Origin: Robertkochia aurantiaca
Lineage (GTDB): Bacteria; Bacteroidota; Bacteroidia; Flavobacteriales; Flavobacteriaceae
DNA length: 64,000 bases
Assembly (NCBI RefSeq): GCF_020166495.1
Contig: NZ_JAINZS010000002.1
Coordinates: 310,001 to 374,000, forward strand
Reading direction: 5' to 3'
Shown here one piece after another: positions 16,059 through 25,374 of the stretch. The notes under the pieces were generated by a model. The model had not been told where the DNA came from and searched no databases. It saw only the letters and a list, made by a program, of their open reading frames with translations. How positions within the stretch are numbered: position 1 is the first letter of the stretch; each line of letters starts with the position of its first letter. The position numbers and the translations under genes were made by a program.

Positions 16059-17864
16059 TTATCCTAATTGTTTTTCCATTCGTTTGCGTTCGTTTTCATC
16101 TAAATAGATCTTCCGCAATCTCATGTTTTTAGGTGTTACCTCAACATATTCATCCTTTTGTATGTATTCAAGCGCTTCCTCCAAAGAGAACTTGATAGGA
16201 GGGGCCAGTTTTACTTTATCATCAGCTCCTGCAGAACGAATGTTGGTAAGCTTTTTGGTCTTGGTCACGTTCACAGTCATATCATCGCCACGTGAATTCT
16301 CACCGATCACCTGCCCGGTATATATCTCTTCACCCGGATGAATGAAAAATTTACCACGTTCCTGCAATTTATCCATAGAGTAAGGAATGGATGTTCCTTT
16401 TTCCATTGAGATCAGGGAACCGTTGATACGCCCTGGGATCTCTCCTTTAAATGGTTGAAATTCGATGAAGCGGTGGTTCATGATCGCCTCTCCTGCAGTT
16501 GCGGTAAGCAGTTGATTTCTGAGTCCGATGATTCCTCTTGAAGGAATGTTGAACTTAATGATCATACGCTCTCCCTTAGGTTCCATGCTCAGCATTTCTC
16601 CCTTTCGCTGGGTTACCATTTCAACCGCTTTTCCACTTACATCTTCCGGCAGGTCGATGGTCAGTTCTTCGACAGGCTCACATTTAACCCCATCGATCTC
16701 CTTGATGATTACCTGAGGCTGTCCGATCTGCAGTTCATAGCCTTCGCGTCTCATGGTTTCGATCAATACCGAAAGGTGAAGTACACCACGACCAAAGACC
16801 ATAAATTTATCAGCACTGTCGGTAGGCTGAACCCTCAGGGCAAGGTTTCTTTCCAGTTCCTTCTCCAAACGCTCTTTCACGTGTCTTGAAGTAACGAACT
16901 TTCCGTCTTTTCCGAAGAAGGGCGAATCGTTGATCGTAAAGAGCATACTCATGGTAGGCTCATCGATGGCGATGGTCGGCAATCCTTCCGGATTTTCGAA
17001 ATCAGCGATGGTATCTCCGATATCAAATCCGTCAAGTCCGGCGATGGCACAGATATCTCCTGCCTCCACCATGTCTACTTTTTTACGTCCTAATCCGTCA
17101 AAGGTATGTAGTTCCTTAATTCTTGATTTCACAATACTGCCATCTCTCTTCACCAGGGAAACAGGCATACCTGCTTTAAGCTCTCCGCGTTGAAGCCTTC
17201 CGATAGCGATCCTTCCGGTAAAGGAAGAATAATCGAGAGAGGTGATCAGCATTTGAGTGGTACCTGTCTTCACTTCCGGTGCGGGAATATGTTCCACAAC
17301 CATATCGAGCAAAGGTTCGATGCTGTTGGTCTGATTTTTCCAGTCGTCAGACATCCAGTTGTTCTTGGCAGATCCGTAAACGGTCGGGAAGTCCAGCTGC
17401 CATTCTTCGGCGCCGAGTTCGAACATAAGATCGAAAACCGACTCATGAACCTCATCGGGGGTACAGTTATCTTTATCGACCTTATTCACCACCACGATTG
17501 GTTTCAGTTTCAAATCGATGGCCTTTTGCAATACAAAACGGGTTTGTGGCATAGGACCTTCAAAAGCATCTACCAAAAGCAGTACCCCGTCTGCCATGTT
17601 AAGCACACGCTCTACCTCACCACCGAAATCGGCGTGACCGGGGGTATCGATGATATTGATCTTGGTTCCTTTGTAATTGACCGAAACGTTTTTTGAAAGA
17701 ATGGTTATTCCTCGTTCGCGTTCCAGATCATTATTATCCAGTATCAATTCACCTGTTTCCTGGTTATCCCGGAACAGTTCACAATGATGAAGGATCTTGT
17801 CGACCAGGGTGGTTTTACCGTGGTCAACGTGCGCTATAATCGCTATATTTCTAATGGCTGTCAT
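16059..17864 (-). CDS. typA: Ribosome-binding GTPase TypA/BipA
   Basis: 601 residues, the usual TypA length. This translational GTPase binds the 70S ribosome and helps 50S assembly and growth under stress or cold. The G domain shows G1 [10 protein letters not shown]2 with RGITI, G3 [12 protein letters not shown] and G4 NKVDK. The EF-Tu-like domain 2, EF-G-like domains III and V, and the TypA-specific C-terminal region ([17 protein letters not shown]) follow. Transcription is from a TAnnTTTG promoter 23 bases upstream and ends at a strong terminator. Divergent from kdsA. Confidence 0.97.
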   Translation of the reverse strand: MTAIRNIAIIAHVDHGKTTLVDKILHHCELFRDNQETGELILDNNDLERERGITILSKNVSVNYKGTKINIIDTPGHADFGGEVERVLNMADGVLLLVDAFEGPMPQTRFVLQKAIDLKLKPIVVVNKVDKDNCTPDEVHESVFDLMFELGAEEWQLDFPTVYGSAKNNWMSDDWKNQTNSIEPLLDMVVEHIPAPEVKTGTTQMLITSLDYSSFTGRIAIGRLQRGELKAGMPVSLVKRDGSIVKSRIKELHTFDGLGRKKVDMVEAGDICAIAGLDGFDIGDTIADFENPEGLPTIAIDEPTMSMLFTINDSPFFGKDGKFVTSRHVKERLEKELERNLALRVQPTDSADKFMVFGRGVLHLSVLIETMRREGYELQIGQPQVIIKEIDGVKCEPVEELTIDLPEDVSGKAVEMVTQRKGEMLSMEPKGERMIIKFNIPSRGIIGLRNQLLTATAGEAIMNHRFIEFQPFKGEIPGRINGSLISMEKGTSIPYSMDKLQERGKFFIHPGEEIYTGQVIGENSRGDDMTVNVTKTKKLTNIRSAGADDKVKLAPPIKFSLEEALEYIQKDEYVEVTPKNMRLRKIYLDENERKRMEKQLG

Positions 17865-17886
17865 ATCCCTATTAAAATTAAGGGCG

Positions 17887-17894
17887 CAAAGGTA
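17887..17894 (-). promoter_or_regulatory. Candidate -7 element of typA
   Basis: Minus strand TACCTTTG, an exact TAnnTTTG match, 23 bases before the typA ATG. The -33 position holds TTTAG rather than TTG. Confidence 0.55.
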
Positions 17895-17973
17895 CGTTTT
17901 ATTTATTTCCTAAATCTTTAAATATTCACAATTATTATGCTAAACTCCTGAGTCGGACTTCCTTTACGTGCTG

Positions 17974-18002
17974 TTGCTGTCTTCTTAAAAAGAGTATCTT
18001 TG
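17974..18002 (+). promoter_or_regulatory. Full Bacteroidota promoter of kdsA
   Basis: TTG at 17974-17976, an 18-base spacer, and TATCTTTG at 17995-18002: both elements of the Bacteroidota sigma-ABfr promoter match. The start site would be near 18007, giving a leader of about 15 bases. Confidence 0.7.
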
Positions 18003-18021
18003 CAACCTAAAATTACAGGCA

Positions 18022-18840
18022 ATGGATTTACATAAAATAGCCCAGATAAAACACGCAGACAGCAACAACTTCTTTCTGCTCTCAGGTCCGTGTGCCATCG
18101 AAGGGGAAGATATGGCCCTTCGTATCGCCGAGCACATGGTTAAACTAACCGACACCCTGAAGATCCCTTATGTTTTCAAGGGAAGCTTTAAAAAGGCCAA
18201 TCGCAGCCGTATCGATTCATTTACAGGGATCGGAGACGAGAAGGCCCTGAAAATTTTGAGAAAAGTATCGGAAACCTTCCAGGTACCAACTATTACAGAT
18301 ATCCACGAAAGTTCAGACGCTGCGATGGCAGCAGAATACGTAGACGTGCTGCAGATCCCTGCTTTTTTGGTGAGACAAACAGACCTGGTTGTGGCCGCTG
18401 CCGAAACAGGAAAGGTCGTAAACCTGAAAAAAGGGCAGTTCATGAGTCCTGAAAGTATGAAACACGCCGTTCAGAAGGTATTTGATGCGGGCAACCAACA
18501 GGCGATGGTCACCGACCGTGGAACCATGTTCGGATACCAGGATATGATAGTAGACTTCAGGGGAATCCCTACGATGAAACAATTTGCTCCTGTAGTGCTT
18601 GATGTGACCCATTCGTTACAGCAACCCAACCAGTCTAGCGGGGTTACGGGTGGCCGACCTGATATGATCGGAACCATCGCACGCGCAGGCATGGCTGCCG
18701 GTGTTGACGGAATATTCATGGAAACCCATTTTGACCCGGCGAATGCTAAAAGCGACGGAGCCAATATGCTACACCTTGACAATATGGAAAAACTGCTGAA
18801 AGACCTGGTAACTATCAGGCAGGCAGTCAACTCCCTGTAA
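18022..18840 (+). CDS. kdsA: 3-deoxy-8-phosphooctulonate (KDO-8-P) synthase
   Basis: Condenses phosphoenolpyruvate with arabinose 5-phosphate to KDO-8-P, for the lipopolysaccharide inner core. 272 residues of the DAHP/KDO8P synthase TIM barrel: LLSGPCAIEG, YVFKGSFKKANRS, FLVRQTDLVVAAAETG, MVTDRGTMFGYQD and DVTHSLQQPN are all present. C24 in the GPCAIE motif marks the metal-dependent class II enzyme (as in Aquifex) rather than the E. coli type, which has Asn there. The candidate metal ligands later in the chain (His in DVTHS, Glu in FMETHFDPANAKSDG, the Asp) are also intact. It has its own complete promoter and is convergent with the DUF1801 gene. Confidence 0.96.
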   Translation: MDLHKIAQIKHADSNNFFLLSGPCAIEGEDMALRIAEHMVKLTDTLKIPYVFKGSFKKANRSRIDSFTGIGDEKALKILRKVSETFQVPTITDIHESSDAAMAAEYVDVLQIPAFLVRQTDLVVAAAETGKVVNLKKGQFMSPESMKHAVQKVFDAGNQQAMVTDRGTMFGYQDMIVDFRGIPTMKQFAPVVLDVTHSLQQPNQSSGVTGGRPDMIGTIARAGMAAGVDGIFMETHFDPANAKSDGANMLHLDNMEKLLKDLVTIRQAVNSL

Positions 18841-18848
18841 ATTTACCC

Positions 18849-18894
18849 AAGGGGTTTTAATCATACAGCATTCGTGCTTCGGTTAAAACCCCTT
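18849..18894. terminator. Perfect 12 bp inverted repeat at convergent gene ends
   Basis: AAGGGGTTTTAA at 18849-18860 and TTAAAACCCCTT at 18883-18894, fully complementary, with a 22-base loop. It overlaps the last codons of the DUF1801 gene and follows the kdsA stop by 8 bases. It may act as a bidirectional terminator, though the stem end lacks a long T-run. Confidence 0.5.
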
Positions 18895-19204
18895 CCACTA
18901 TTTCAGCATCGATCTCTTCCGGGAAATGATACCTTAACGAACGAACCATCTTCCGGTTCCTACCCTCCATTAAATGCTGATGCGCTTCCAATAAACTACC
19001 GCGGTTAAAACCCATATCAACATAAGTACCCGAACGGTTCAAATAACAAAAGGGTTTATCACGATAATAATAAAAGGGAATACCATATTTAAATCGAAGG
19101 TCCAGATCCTTATCGACCTTTTGCTCTATGAGCACCTGCAGCACCAATAGTATGGAACGATAGGGTTCCGGCTGGTTCAGTATGTAATTCTCAGCTGGAT
19201 TCAT
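18857..19204 (-). CDS. DUF1801 family protein
   Basis: 115 residues from the ATG at 19204 (MNPAENYILNQPEPYR), which fits family starts better than the in-frame GTG at 19237. It matches DUF1801 (YdhG-like): an N-terminal IL..QPEPYRSILLVLQVLIEQ helix, DLRFKYGIPFYYYRDKPFCYLN and a VDMGFNRG strand. These small cytoplasmic proteins share a fold with frataxin-like iron-binding proteins, but no function is proven. The last codons form one arm of a perfect inverted repeat facing kdsA. Confidence 0.83.
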   Translation of the reverse strand: MNPAENYILNQPEPYRSILLVLQVLIEQKVDKDLDLRFKYGIPFYYYRDKPFCYLNRSGTYVDMGFNRGSLLEAHQHLMEGRNRKMVRSLRYHFPEEIDAEIVEGVLTEARMLYD

Positions 19205-19303
19205 AAATAAAACTGATGAGCCAATATAAGAAATCACCTTATACCCCGTTCGTATATGTGAAAATTTTGCAGTAAATTCAATTCAAGAAAAGCCCCTTAT
19301 ATC

Positions 19304-19723
19304 ATGAATACCAAGATCATAACCTACGCGATAGCATTTTTTATGCTGTCGGGTGCCATAGCTCAGCAATCATCTGAAACCCCGCTTCCGGAAGGAAAGT
19401 GGGAACTGAATTTTATCATCGGATTGAATATGGAACTGGATGGATTGTTTCCGAAGGAAAAACCTGAGATCAGTTTTGATCAAAAAACATCAAAACTAAA
19501 TGGAAATACCAGCTGTAACGATTTCAGTGTAAGCTTCAGGCAGACAGGCAATGAACTGGAGCTGGCTGAGGACCTGCAACAGACGGTAATAGCCTGCCAG
19601 GGGCCGGCGGAGCCTCATTTCCTGTATACCATAAAACGTACAGACCGTTTTAAACAGGAAGATGACTGGCTGATGCTATATGAAGGCGAGCTGCCTCTCA
19701 TGCGGTTTAAAAAAACAGAGTGA
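19304..19723 (+). CDS. Secreted META-domain protein
   Basis: 139 residues with a signal peptide (TYAIAFFMLSGAIAQ) and a single META/HslJ domain. The diagnostic stretch is KLNGNTSCNDFSVSF, then a paired Cys in VIACQG and a late YEGELPLMRFKK strand. META proteins are small envelope beta proteins linked to stress and antibiotic tolerance in E. coli (HslJ); their biochemical role is unknown. The stop overlaps the start of the next gene (TGATG), so the two META genes are translationally coupled. Confidence 0.82.
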   Translation: MNTKIITYAIAFFMLSGAIAQQSSETPLPEGKWELNFIIGLNMELDGLFPKEKPEISFDQKTSKLNGNTSCNDFSVSFRQTGNELELAEDLQQTVIACQGPAEPHFLYTIKRTDRFKQEDDWLMLYEGELPLMRFKKTE

Positions 19724-20526
19724 TGAATACCAAATTAATTTTCAGCTTTTTTATCTTAACGCTACTGATATCCTGTGCAGAGGAAAAAAAAGAAAAGCCA
19801 ACCGAAAATCAAAAATTACCAGGGGTGAAACCCACCGTAGAAAATCTAAAGGAACTGCCTGATGAAAGCCCGGTATTCCGGGCACAGGGTAACGAACCAT
19901 TCTGGAATCTTCACTTGTATGGTGACCGTATGCTCTTCACCTCTCTTATCGAAGGCTACGACAGCATTATTACCCCCCTCCCGAATGTGATCAGGGCAGC
20001 CGATGCGAATATAAAGAGATACAGAGCCCAGACTGAAAAGGTTCAGCTCGATGTCACCATAAATCAAAAGCCCTGTGAAGATACGATGGCAGACCGTTCA
20101 TACAACTACACGGTTACGGTAAGAATCGGTCTTACAGGCGATGAGAATTTTCACGACCTTAAGGGATGCGGGAACTATAACACCGATGAGAGACTCCACG
20201 ACATCTGGGTGCTGGAGACCCTTGGGACCGATCAGCCTGCCGACGATTACTTTGCCAGGGAACTTCCGAATCTTGAGATCAATGCCAACGAAAACTCCTT
20301 TGTAGGTTTTACGGGCTGCAACCGGATGCGAGGCACTATTTTCAGCGAAGGGAAACTGCTGAGATTCACAAACATCACCACTACCCGCATGGCATGCCCC
20401 TTCACAGAAGGGGAAAATGAATTGCTGCAAAGGCTTCGAAAGGCCACCTCATATGAGATCAGCAATAACCGGCTCCGCCTATTCAATCCCGACTCCACCC
20501 TGCTTACCTTTAAAAAAGTCGATTAA
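19723..20526 (+). CDS. Two-domain lipoprotein: COG3650-like domain plus META domain
   Basis: 267 residues from the ATG at 19723, which shares its A with the TGA stop of the preceding gene. The lipobox LLISC puts the lipid anchor at residue 18. Residues ~45-150 hold a FRAQGNEPFWNLHLYGDRM segment typical of COG3650 (YbaY-neighbour) envelope proteins. Residues ~170-267 hold a META domain (NSFVGFTGCNRMRGTI, TTTRMACPF). Coupling with the upstream single-META protein suggests the two act together in the envelope. No catalytic motif is seen. Confidence 0.84.
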   Translation: MNTKLIFSFFILTLLISCAEEKKEKPTENQKLPGVKPTVENLKELPDESPVFRAQGNEPFWNLHLYGDRMLFTSLIEGYDSIITPLPNVIRAADANIKRYRAQTEKVQLDVTINQKPCEDTMADRSYNYTVTVRIGLTGDENFHDLKGCGNYNTDERLHDIWVLETLGTDQPADDYFARELPNLEINANENSFVGFTGCNRMRGTIFSEGKLLRFTNITTTRMACPFTEGENELLQRLRKATSYEISNNRLRLFNPDSTLLTFKKVD

Positions 20527-20690
20527 ATGGCATAACTCTCATTTCGTCCAAGAAAATCATACTTACGAAAAATACTGACAGTAAATACGATATAATTTCG
20601 TAGCTTTAAAACACGAGTAACTGTGCCCCTTTTCTGACCAGATTACAGACCTGTACATGTTGGAATATAAATGAATCCAAAACGATTATT

Positions 20691-21335
20691 ATGAAATACC
20701 TTTTTACAATTCTGGTCATGGTTTTTCTTGTCGGCTGCGGGCCAAGTACGTCCATTACCGGATCCTGGAAGAACGATGCAGATCTGAGTTCTAAATCTTA
20801 TAACAGCGTATTTATCGTCGCATTGACCAGAAATGTTCCCGCCAGAACCTTGGTAGAGGATGAATTAGCCTATTATGCTGAAAAAAACGGCTTTGAAGTA
20901 CATGTGAGCCACGAGGTTTTCCCCGGTAAATTCTCTGAAAGCACTCAGCCTTCCAAAGAGCAGGTAATGAAAGCTATACGGGAGACCGGGAGTAATGCTA
21001 TTTTTTCTATTACCCTGATGGACAAGGAATCGGAACAACGATATGTACCTGGAAACACTAATTATGCCTACGGCTATGCACCCTACCGATATGGGTACTA
21101 TGGGAATTTCTATGGGTACTATAATGCAATGTACCCAGTCACTTATAACCCGGGATACTACACGACCGATAAAATATATTATATAGAGAGCAATCTATAC
21201 GATGCCGAAACTGAAAATTTATTGTGGTCGGCTCAGTCAAAGACCTATAACCCGTCCAGTTTGGAAAGTTTTGTCCAGGATTATTCTGAGGTTCTGGTTA
21301 AAAAACTTATCAGTGACGGAATCTTAAAAGAGTAA
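20691..21335 (+). CDS. Lipoprotein with Tyr/Gly-rich segment
   Basis: 214 residues. A type II signal peptide has lipobox FLVGC (Cys16). The N-terminal half (TGSWKNDADLSSKSYNSVFIVALT, then a helix with ELAYYAEKNGF) is of the kind found in envelope lipoproteins that share a DUF4136-like alpha/beta fold. A low-complexity Y/G-rich loop (residues ~122-155: YAYGYAPYRYGYYGNFYGYY) interrupts it before the final strand and helix. Function unknown. It heads a cluster of four envelope genes in the same direction (to HdeD). Confidence 0.72.
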   Translation: MKYLFTILVMVFLVGCGPSTSITGSWKNDADLSSKSYNSVFIVALTRNVPARTLVEDELAYYAEKNGFEVHVSHEVFPGKFSESTQPSKEQVMKAIRETGSNAIFSITLMDKESEQRYVPGNTNYAYGYAPYRYGYYGNFYGYYNAMYPVTYNPGYYTTDKIYYIESNLYDAETENLLWSAQSKTYNPSSLESFVQDYSEVLVKKLISDGILKE

Positions 21336-21353
21336 AATCCCGTTTAATTTACA

Positions 21354-22403
21354 TTGGCTATTGCTATCAGACATAGAGCTAAAGGTCACCTATTCATGGC
21401 CCTCTGCCTGCTACATATTCTTATACCTCTAAAAATACAAGCTCAGCAGGATACATTAATTCTTAAAAACCAGGACAGGATCATCGGGCAGGTTAAAAGT
21501 ATGATCAATGGAGTTCTGACCATAGAACCTGATTACAGTGATCAGGACTTTAAAGTTACCTGGCTGGATGTTTTGAGCCTGAGAAGTTCTCAGCTTTACC
21601 TGATAACTACAAGAACAGGCAATAGAATCAACGGTTCTCTGAGAACCCGTGACACCGATAGTGCGACTGTTACAATCAAAAACCTCAGTGAAGAAATGAC
21701 GCTTCCCTTCAAAGAGATTGTATTTTTAAAAGCCATTGAAGACAGTTTTATCTCCAGACTTGATGCCTCCTTATCGATCGGTTTTAATTTTACAAAATCC
21801 AATAATCTCAAGCAGCTAACCATGCGCAGCATCGTTAGCTATACCGGGAAGAACTGGTCAATGAACTCTTCTTTTAATACCATTTCCAGTCAACAAGATG
21901 GCATTTCGAATACGCGACGCACCGATGCCAATATCGGAGCAAGCTATCTCTTAAAGGATGACTGGTACATTTCTGTGAATGCCGACTTCCTTTCAAATAC
22001 CGAACAGCAGCTCGACCTTCGTGTTGCTACCCGGGCAGTTGCAGGAAGTTATTTGATCCACTCTAACCGTATCTATTTCTTATGGGCATCTGGTTTGGCG
22101 TGGAACAATGAGCGATTTGACGATGACTTAGACACAAAAAGAAATAGCCTGGAAGGAGTGCTGGGACTGCAGTTAGATGCATTCGATATCGGTGATCTAA
22201 ACATATTTACCAGCTTATTTGCTTACCCAAGCATTACCCAGAGCGATCGTTTGAGATATGATTTCAAAATCGACCTGAAATACGATCTGCCCCTCGACTT
22301 CTTCATAAAAATCGGATATACTCAAAACTTTGATTCACAACCAATCGCCGACGCCTCGAAGAATGATTATGTATTGCAAACAACATTTGGATGGGAACTT
22401 TAA
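21354..22403 (+). CDS. DUF481 family outer-membrane protein
   Basis: 349 residues: a signal peptide, an N-terminal region with DTLILKNQDRIIGQVKSMINGVL and its repeat-like partner TTRTGNRINGSL, and a C-terminal DUF481 barrel (YdiY-like) ending TTFGWEL. Such proteins sit in the outer membrane; E. coli YdiY is acid/salt induced, but the role is unknown. The TTG at 21354 is taken as start because it supplies the basic n-region (RHRAKGH) ahead of the hydrophobic core. The ATG at 21396 would begin inside the core with no positive charge. 18 bp after the previous stop, so likely cotranscribed. Confidence 0.78.
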   Translation: MAIAIRHRAKGHLFMALCLLHILIPLKIQAQQDTLILKNQDRIIGQVKSMINGVLTIEPDYSDQDFKVTWLDVLSLRSSQLYLITTRTGNRINGSLRTRDTDSATVTIKNLSEEMTLPFKEIVFLKAIEDSFISRLDASLSIGFNFTKSNNLKQLTMRSIVSYTGKNWSMNSSFNTISSQQDGISNTRRTDANIGASYLLKDDWYISVNADFLSNTEQQLDLRVATRAVAGSYLIHSNRIYFLWASGLAWNNERFDDDLDTKRNSLEGVLGLQLDAFDIGDLNIFTSLFAYPSITQSDRLRYDFKIDLKYDLPLDFFIKIGYTQNFDSQPIADASKNDYVLQTTFGWEL

Positions 22404-22415
22404 AATATATTGATA

Positions 22416-23033
22416 ATGAAAAATAAATTCGCTCCGGTTATAAACATTATTCTAGGTGGGGTATTTTTTCTCGTCCCCTTGTTTCTCATCTTCATAGCTG
22501 GAGTGAAGGCTCTGACCATATTCAGACCCCTTGGGAAATTAATTGCAGACAAGCTTGATTTAAATGGCGGATGGAGTGTATTTTACATAGACCTGATGTG
22601 CTTCCTCTTACTGCTTCTCATCTGTTACCTGGCCGGACTTTTACTCAAAAAAGGACTTTTACGCGAATGGAGCGGAAATGTGGAAGAAAACCTCTTCTAT
22701 CTGTTACCTGGCTTACAAAGACTGAAATACAGCCTGATGGGTGAACGAAAATATACAAAAAACCAGATATGGCAACCCATACTGTTTAAAGAAGACATCT
22801 ATTACAAGGTAGGAGCCATAACCACCCCTGAAGACGAAGAGTATGTTTCGGTTTTCATTCCCGACTCCCCAAGAATGGATGCCGGGGAATTACGAATATA
22901 CCCCCGTAACGATCTGGAATATTATGAAATTGATTTTAAAACCATGGTAGATGGCATTAGACATTACGGCAGAGGCATATCTGTAAAAAAGGCTTTGAAT
23001 GAAAAGCAGATAAAGGGCCAAGACCTGAGTTAA
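22416..23033 (+). CDS. DUF502 family membrane protein
   Basis: 205 residues from the ATG at 22416. Two N-terminal membrane helices (INIILGGVFFLVPLFLIFIAG and IDLMCFLLLLLICYLAGLLL) are followed by a cytosolic domain containing the family segment LFKEDIYYKVGAITTPEDEEYVSVFIPDSPRMDAGEL. DUF502 proteins are widespread in bacteria with unknown function. The start lies 12 bp after the DUF481 gene, so they form one operon. Confidence 0.75.
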   Translation: MKNKFAPVINIILGGVFFLVPLFLIFIAGVKALTIFRPLGKLIADKLDLNGGWSVFYIDLMCFLLLLLICYLAGLLLKKGLLREWSGNVEENLFYLLPGLQRLKYSLMGERKYTKNQIWQPILFKEDIYYKVGAITTPEDEEYVSVFIPDSPRMDAGELRIYPRNDLEYYEIDFKTMVDGIRHYGRGISVKKALNEKQIKGQDLS

Positions 23034-23087
23034 ATCACTTAAAATGATTAATTTAACAATTATTTTACAAATAAAAACCGATCAATT

Positions 23088-23675
23088 ATGTTAAAAGCAC
23101 TAGCCAACAGCTGGAAAACACTTGTTTTCAAAGGTATTTTAATGGTCATTCTTGCGATAATATCTTTTTCGATGCCAGCAGCCACCGCTGCCTCCATTGT
23201 AATATGGATCGCAGCACTGATCGTTCTCGACGGGATCATTACCCTTGTAACCGCCATAAGCGAATGGAAAACCAGGGAAGATCGCTGGAGATTTGTTCTT
23301 GAAGGTGTTCTGAGTCTTGCATTCGGACTTATCCTTCTTTTTACACCGGGTATAACACTCTTATTCATCGGACTCATGATCTCATTCTGGTTTATACTGA
23401 CCGGGATCAACAGAATCGTAATGGGCATTCGTCTTCGTAAAGAAATCGAAGGTGAAGGATGGATTATCTTTAATGGAGTTCTGGCCGTCCTGATAGGCGG
23501 AATAATTGCTGCACAACCTTATGTGGGCATCACCTCTCTCATTTGGTTACTGGGCTTCGGTTTTTTATTGGGAGGAATCGCACTGATTACTCTCGGTTTG
23601 AAATTCAGAAAAGGGAAACATAAGATCTCAGAAAAATTTGAAGAATTACGAGATGACCTGAAATCAGGTTCCTGA
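23088..23675 (+). CDS. HdeD/DUF308 family membrane protein
   Basis: 195 residues with six hydrophobic helices in pairs, the DUF308 layout: FKGILMVILAIISFSMP, IVIWIAALIVLDGIITL, WRFVLEGVLSLAFGLILLFTPG, LFIGLMISFWFILTGINRI and two more, with a charged C-terminal tail (KFRKGKHKISEKFEELRDDL). E. coli HdeD belongs here and takes part in acid resistance; in flavobacteria the function is untested. It ends the envelope cluster and is followed by a strong terminator. Confidence 0.85.
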   Translation: MLKALANSWKTLVFKGILMVILAIISFSMPAATAASIVIWIAALIVLDGIITLVTAISEWKTREDRWRFVLEGVLSLAFGLILLFTPGITLLFIGLMISFWFILTGINRIVMGIRLRKEIEGEGWIIFNGVLAVLIGGIIAAQPYVGITSLIWLLGFGFLLGGIALITLGLKFRKGKHKISEKFEELRDDLKSGS

Positions 23676-23753
23676 AAACCTGAAGATACTCCTGACTAAA
23701 AGAGTAAAAGGGTATAAAAGCCGTTCTGATAACAGGCTTTCAAACTCAAAAAA

Positions 23754-23796
23754 GAAAACCCGGGCCAGCTACAGTTGGTCCGGGTTTTCTTTTTTC
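23754..23796 (+). terminator. Rho-independent terminator after the HdeD gene
   Basis: GAAAACCCGGGCCA-gctacagt-TGGTCCGGGTTTTC followed by TTTTTTC: a 14 bp stem with one G-U pair, about 80 bases after the stop. Confidence 0.92.
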
Positions 23797-24036
23797 ATTT
23801 TCATAACAATTTCTAAAAAAGTACAAGGACTAAAGCCTGAAAAAGACCTGTCCTGTTCCCGCTAAAGCCAATTGAAAAAAAGTACAAAGATAAACTTCGA
23901 ACTGTTTCCTGGGACTCCTGGATCGGTATCGATCTGGACAGCCGGAATCCCACGGAAGATGAGAGAACAGGAAGGTCAGCTTTTTATGAAACTCCGCACG
24001 CCGAAAACAAAACAATCAAACGGGGAGATCAGTGAC
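23797..24036. other. Intergenic stretch without a credible gene
   Basis: No start-codon-led frame here looks coding. One plus-strand frame stays open from about 23840 to 24034 with protein-like composition (WDSWIGIDLDSRNPTEDE). It has no usable ATG, so it may be a decayed gene end; support is weak. Confidence 0.3.
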
Positions 24037-24354
24037 TTATTTGTAAAGACTGATGCTGATGTCACTTTTAATACGGAACTTATAGCCGTTATCCCTGGCC
24101 TCTTTGATCAACTCTTCCACCTTTTCCTGGGCTGCACGTAGCTCCTTCACCCTGTTTTCAGAATGAGCGGTATCTCCGTTAAAACGCTCCTTTATGCTTA
24201 AGATCTGGATGTTGTGGAACCGGATCTTGTCACTCAGTACAGAAAACAGGATTTCTGCTGCTTCACCAGGAGTATAGTGCCCTTCGATCAGCTTTATGGT
24301 ATCCTTCTTTTCAACGTTTACTTCTTTTGATTTTGTAACTGTTGCTGCTTGCAT
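24037..24354 (-). CDS. Conserved-looking hypothetical protein
   Basis: 105 residues, cytoplasmic, no signal peptide or membrane helix. It begins with a Lys-rich stretch (TVTKSKEVNVEKKDTIKLIEG), continues YTPGEAAEILFSVLSDKIRFHNIQILSIKERF, and then has a charged helix (ENRVKELRAAQEKVEELIKEARD). I do not recognise the family. It is divergent from the LysR gene across an AT-rich 96 bp region, so it is a reasonable target of that regulator. Confidence 0.6.
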   Translation of the reverse strand: MQAATVTKSKEVNVEKKDTIKLIEGHYTPGEAAEILFSVLSDKIRFHNIQILSIKERFNGDTAHSENRVKELRAAQEKVEELIKEARDNGYKFRIKSDISISLYK

Positions 24355-24450
24355 TGTTTTGCGATTTAAGTTCCATGCAAAAATGCCAATTGTTTTTGAT
24401 TAAATTTTATTTATATTTAATATGTAAAACATTAAAATATTTAATACTCC

Positions 24451-25374
24451 ATGGATTATACGCTGAATCAGTTACGTATTTTTCTGAAAGTAGTGGAGCT
24501 CGGCAGCATAACAAAGGCGGCCGAAGAATTATACCTCACTCAGCCCGCGGTTTCCATTCAATTAAAAAACCTGCAGGACCAGTTCGAAATTCCACTGACC
24601 GAAGTTATCGGAAGAAAGCTCTACGTGACACAATTTGGTCATGAAGTGGCTGAATCTGCTCAAAAGATCATCGAAGAGGTTCACCAGATGAAGCACAAAA
24701 CCCTTTCCTATAAAGGTTATGTTACCGGTGAATTACGTATAACCATTGCATCGACTGCTAAATATGTAATGCCTTATCTGATCACTGACTTTCTCAAATT
24801 GCATCCCGGTATCGACCTGATAATGGATGTAACCAATAAAACCAAGGTAGTCAAAAGTCTGGAGCGAAACGAGGTTGATTTCTCCATGGTGTCGGTATTA
24901 CCGGAAAACCTCAATATAGACCGTATCCAACTAATGCAAAACAAACTCTACCTTTTCAGCAGCGGGAATGATGAAAAGCAAATCGAAGGTCCTGATGATC
25001 TGAAAGACCTGCCGCTGATCTACCGGGAAAAGGGTTCGGCCACCCGTGCGGCCATGGAAGAATATATCGCATCCCATAATATTACGGTTTCCAAAAAAAT
25101 GGAACTAACCTCGAACGAAGCGGTTAAACAGGCGGTCATGGCCGGGCTCGGTTACTCGATCATGCCTCTTATTGGCATCAGGAATGAGATGGGTGCGAAA
25201 AGCCTGAGACTTATCCCCATGCAGGACCTGCCGGTGGTTACCCACTGGAACCTGATCTGGCTAAAAGATAAAAAGATGTCTCCCGCAGCCGCCGCTTACC
25301 TGGAATACCTCAAGATCAACAGAGACCGGCTTATCAAGGAAAAATTCTCCTGGTACGAAGCCTATATTCATTAA
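24451..25374 (+). CDS. LysR-family transcriptional regulator
   Basis: 307 residues. The N-terminal winged helix-turn-helix is LNQLRIFLKVVELGSITKAAEELYLTQPAVSIQLKNLQ (residues ~5-42). The type 2 periplasmic-binding-like effector domain begins at ~90 (GELRITIASTAKYVMPYL). It resembles the CbbR/CysB branch that senses small metabolites. It is divergent from the 105-residue hypothetical gene. It is convergent with the dehydrogenase at 25371, the two coding ends overlapping by 4 bp. The effector is unknown. Confidence 0.93.
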   Translation: MDYTLNQLRIFLKVVELGSITKAAEELYLTQPAVSIQLKNLQDQFEIPLTEVIGRKLYVTQFGHEVAESAQKIIEEVHQMKHKTLSYKGYVTGELRITIASTAKYVMPYLITDFLKLHPGIDLIMDVTNKTKVVKSLERNEVDFSMVSVLPENLNIDRIQLMQNKLYLFSSGNDEKQIEGPDDLKDLPLIYREKGSATRAAMEEYIASHNITVSKKMELTSNEAVKQAVMAGLGYSIMPLIGIRNEMGAKSLRLIPMQDLPVVTHWNLIWLKDKKMSPAAAAYLEYLKINRDRLIKEKFSWYEAYIH

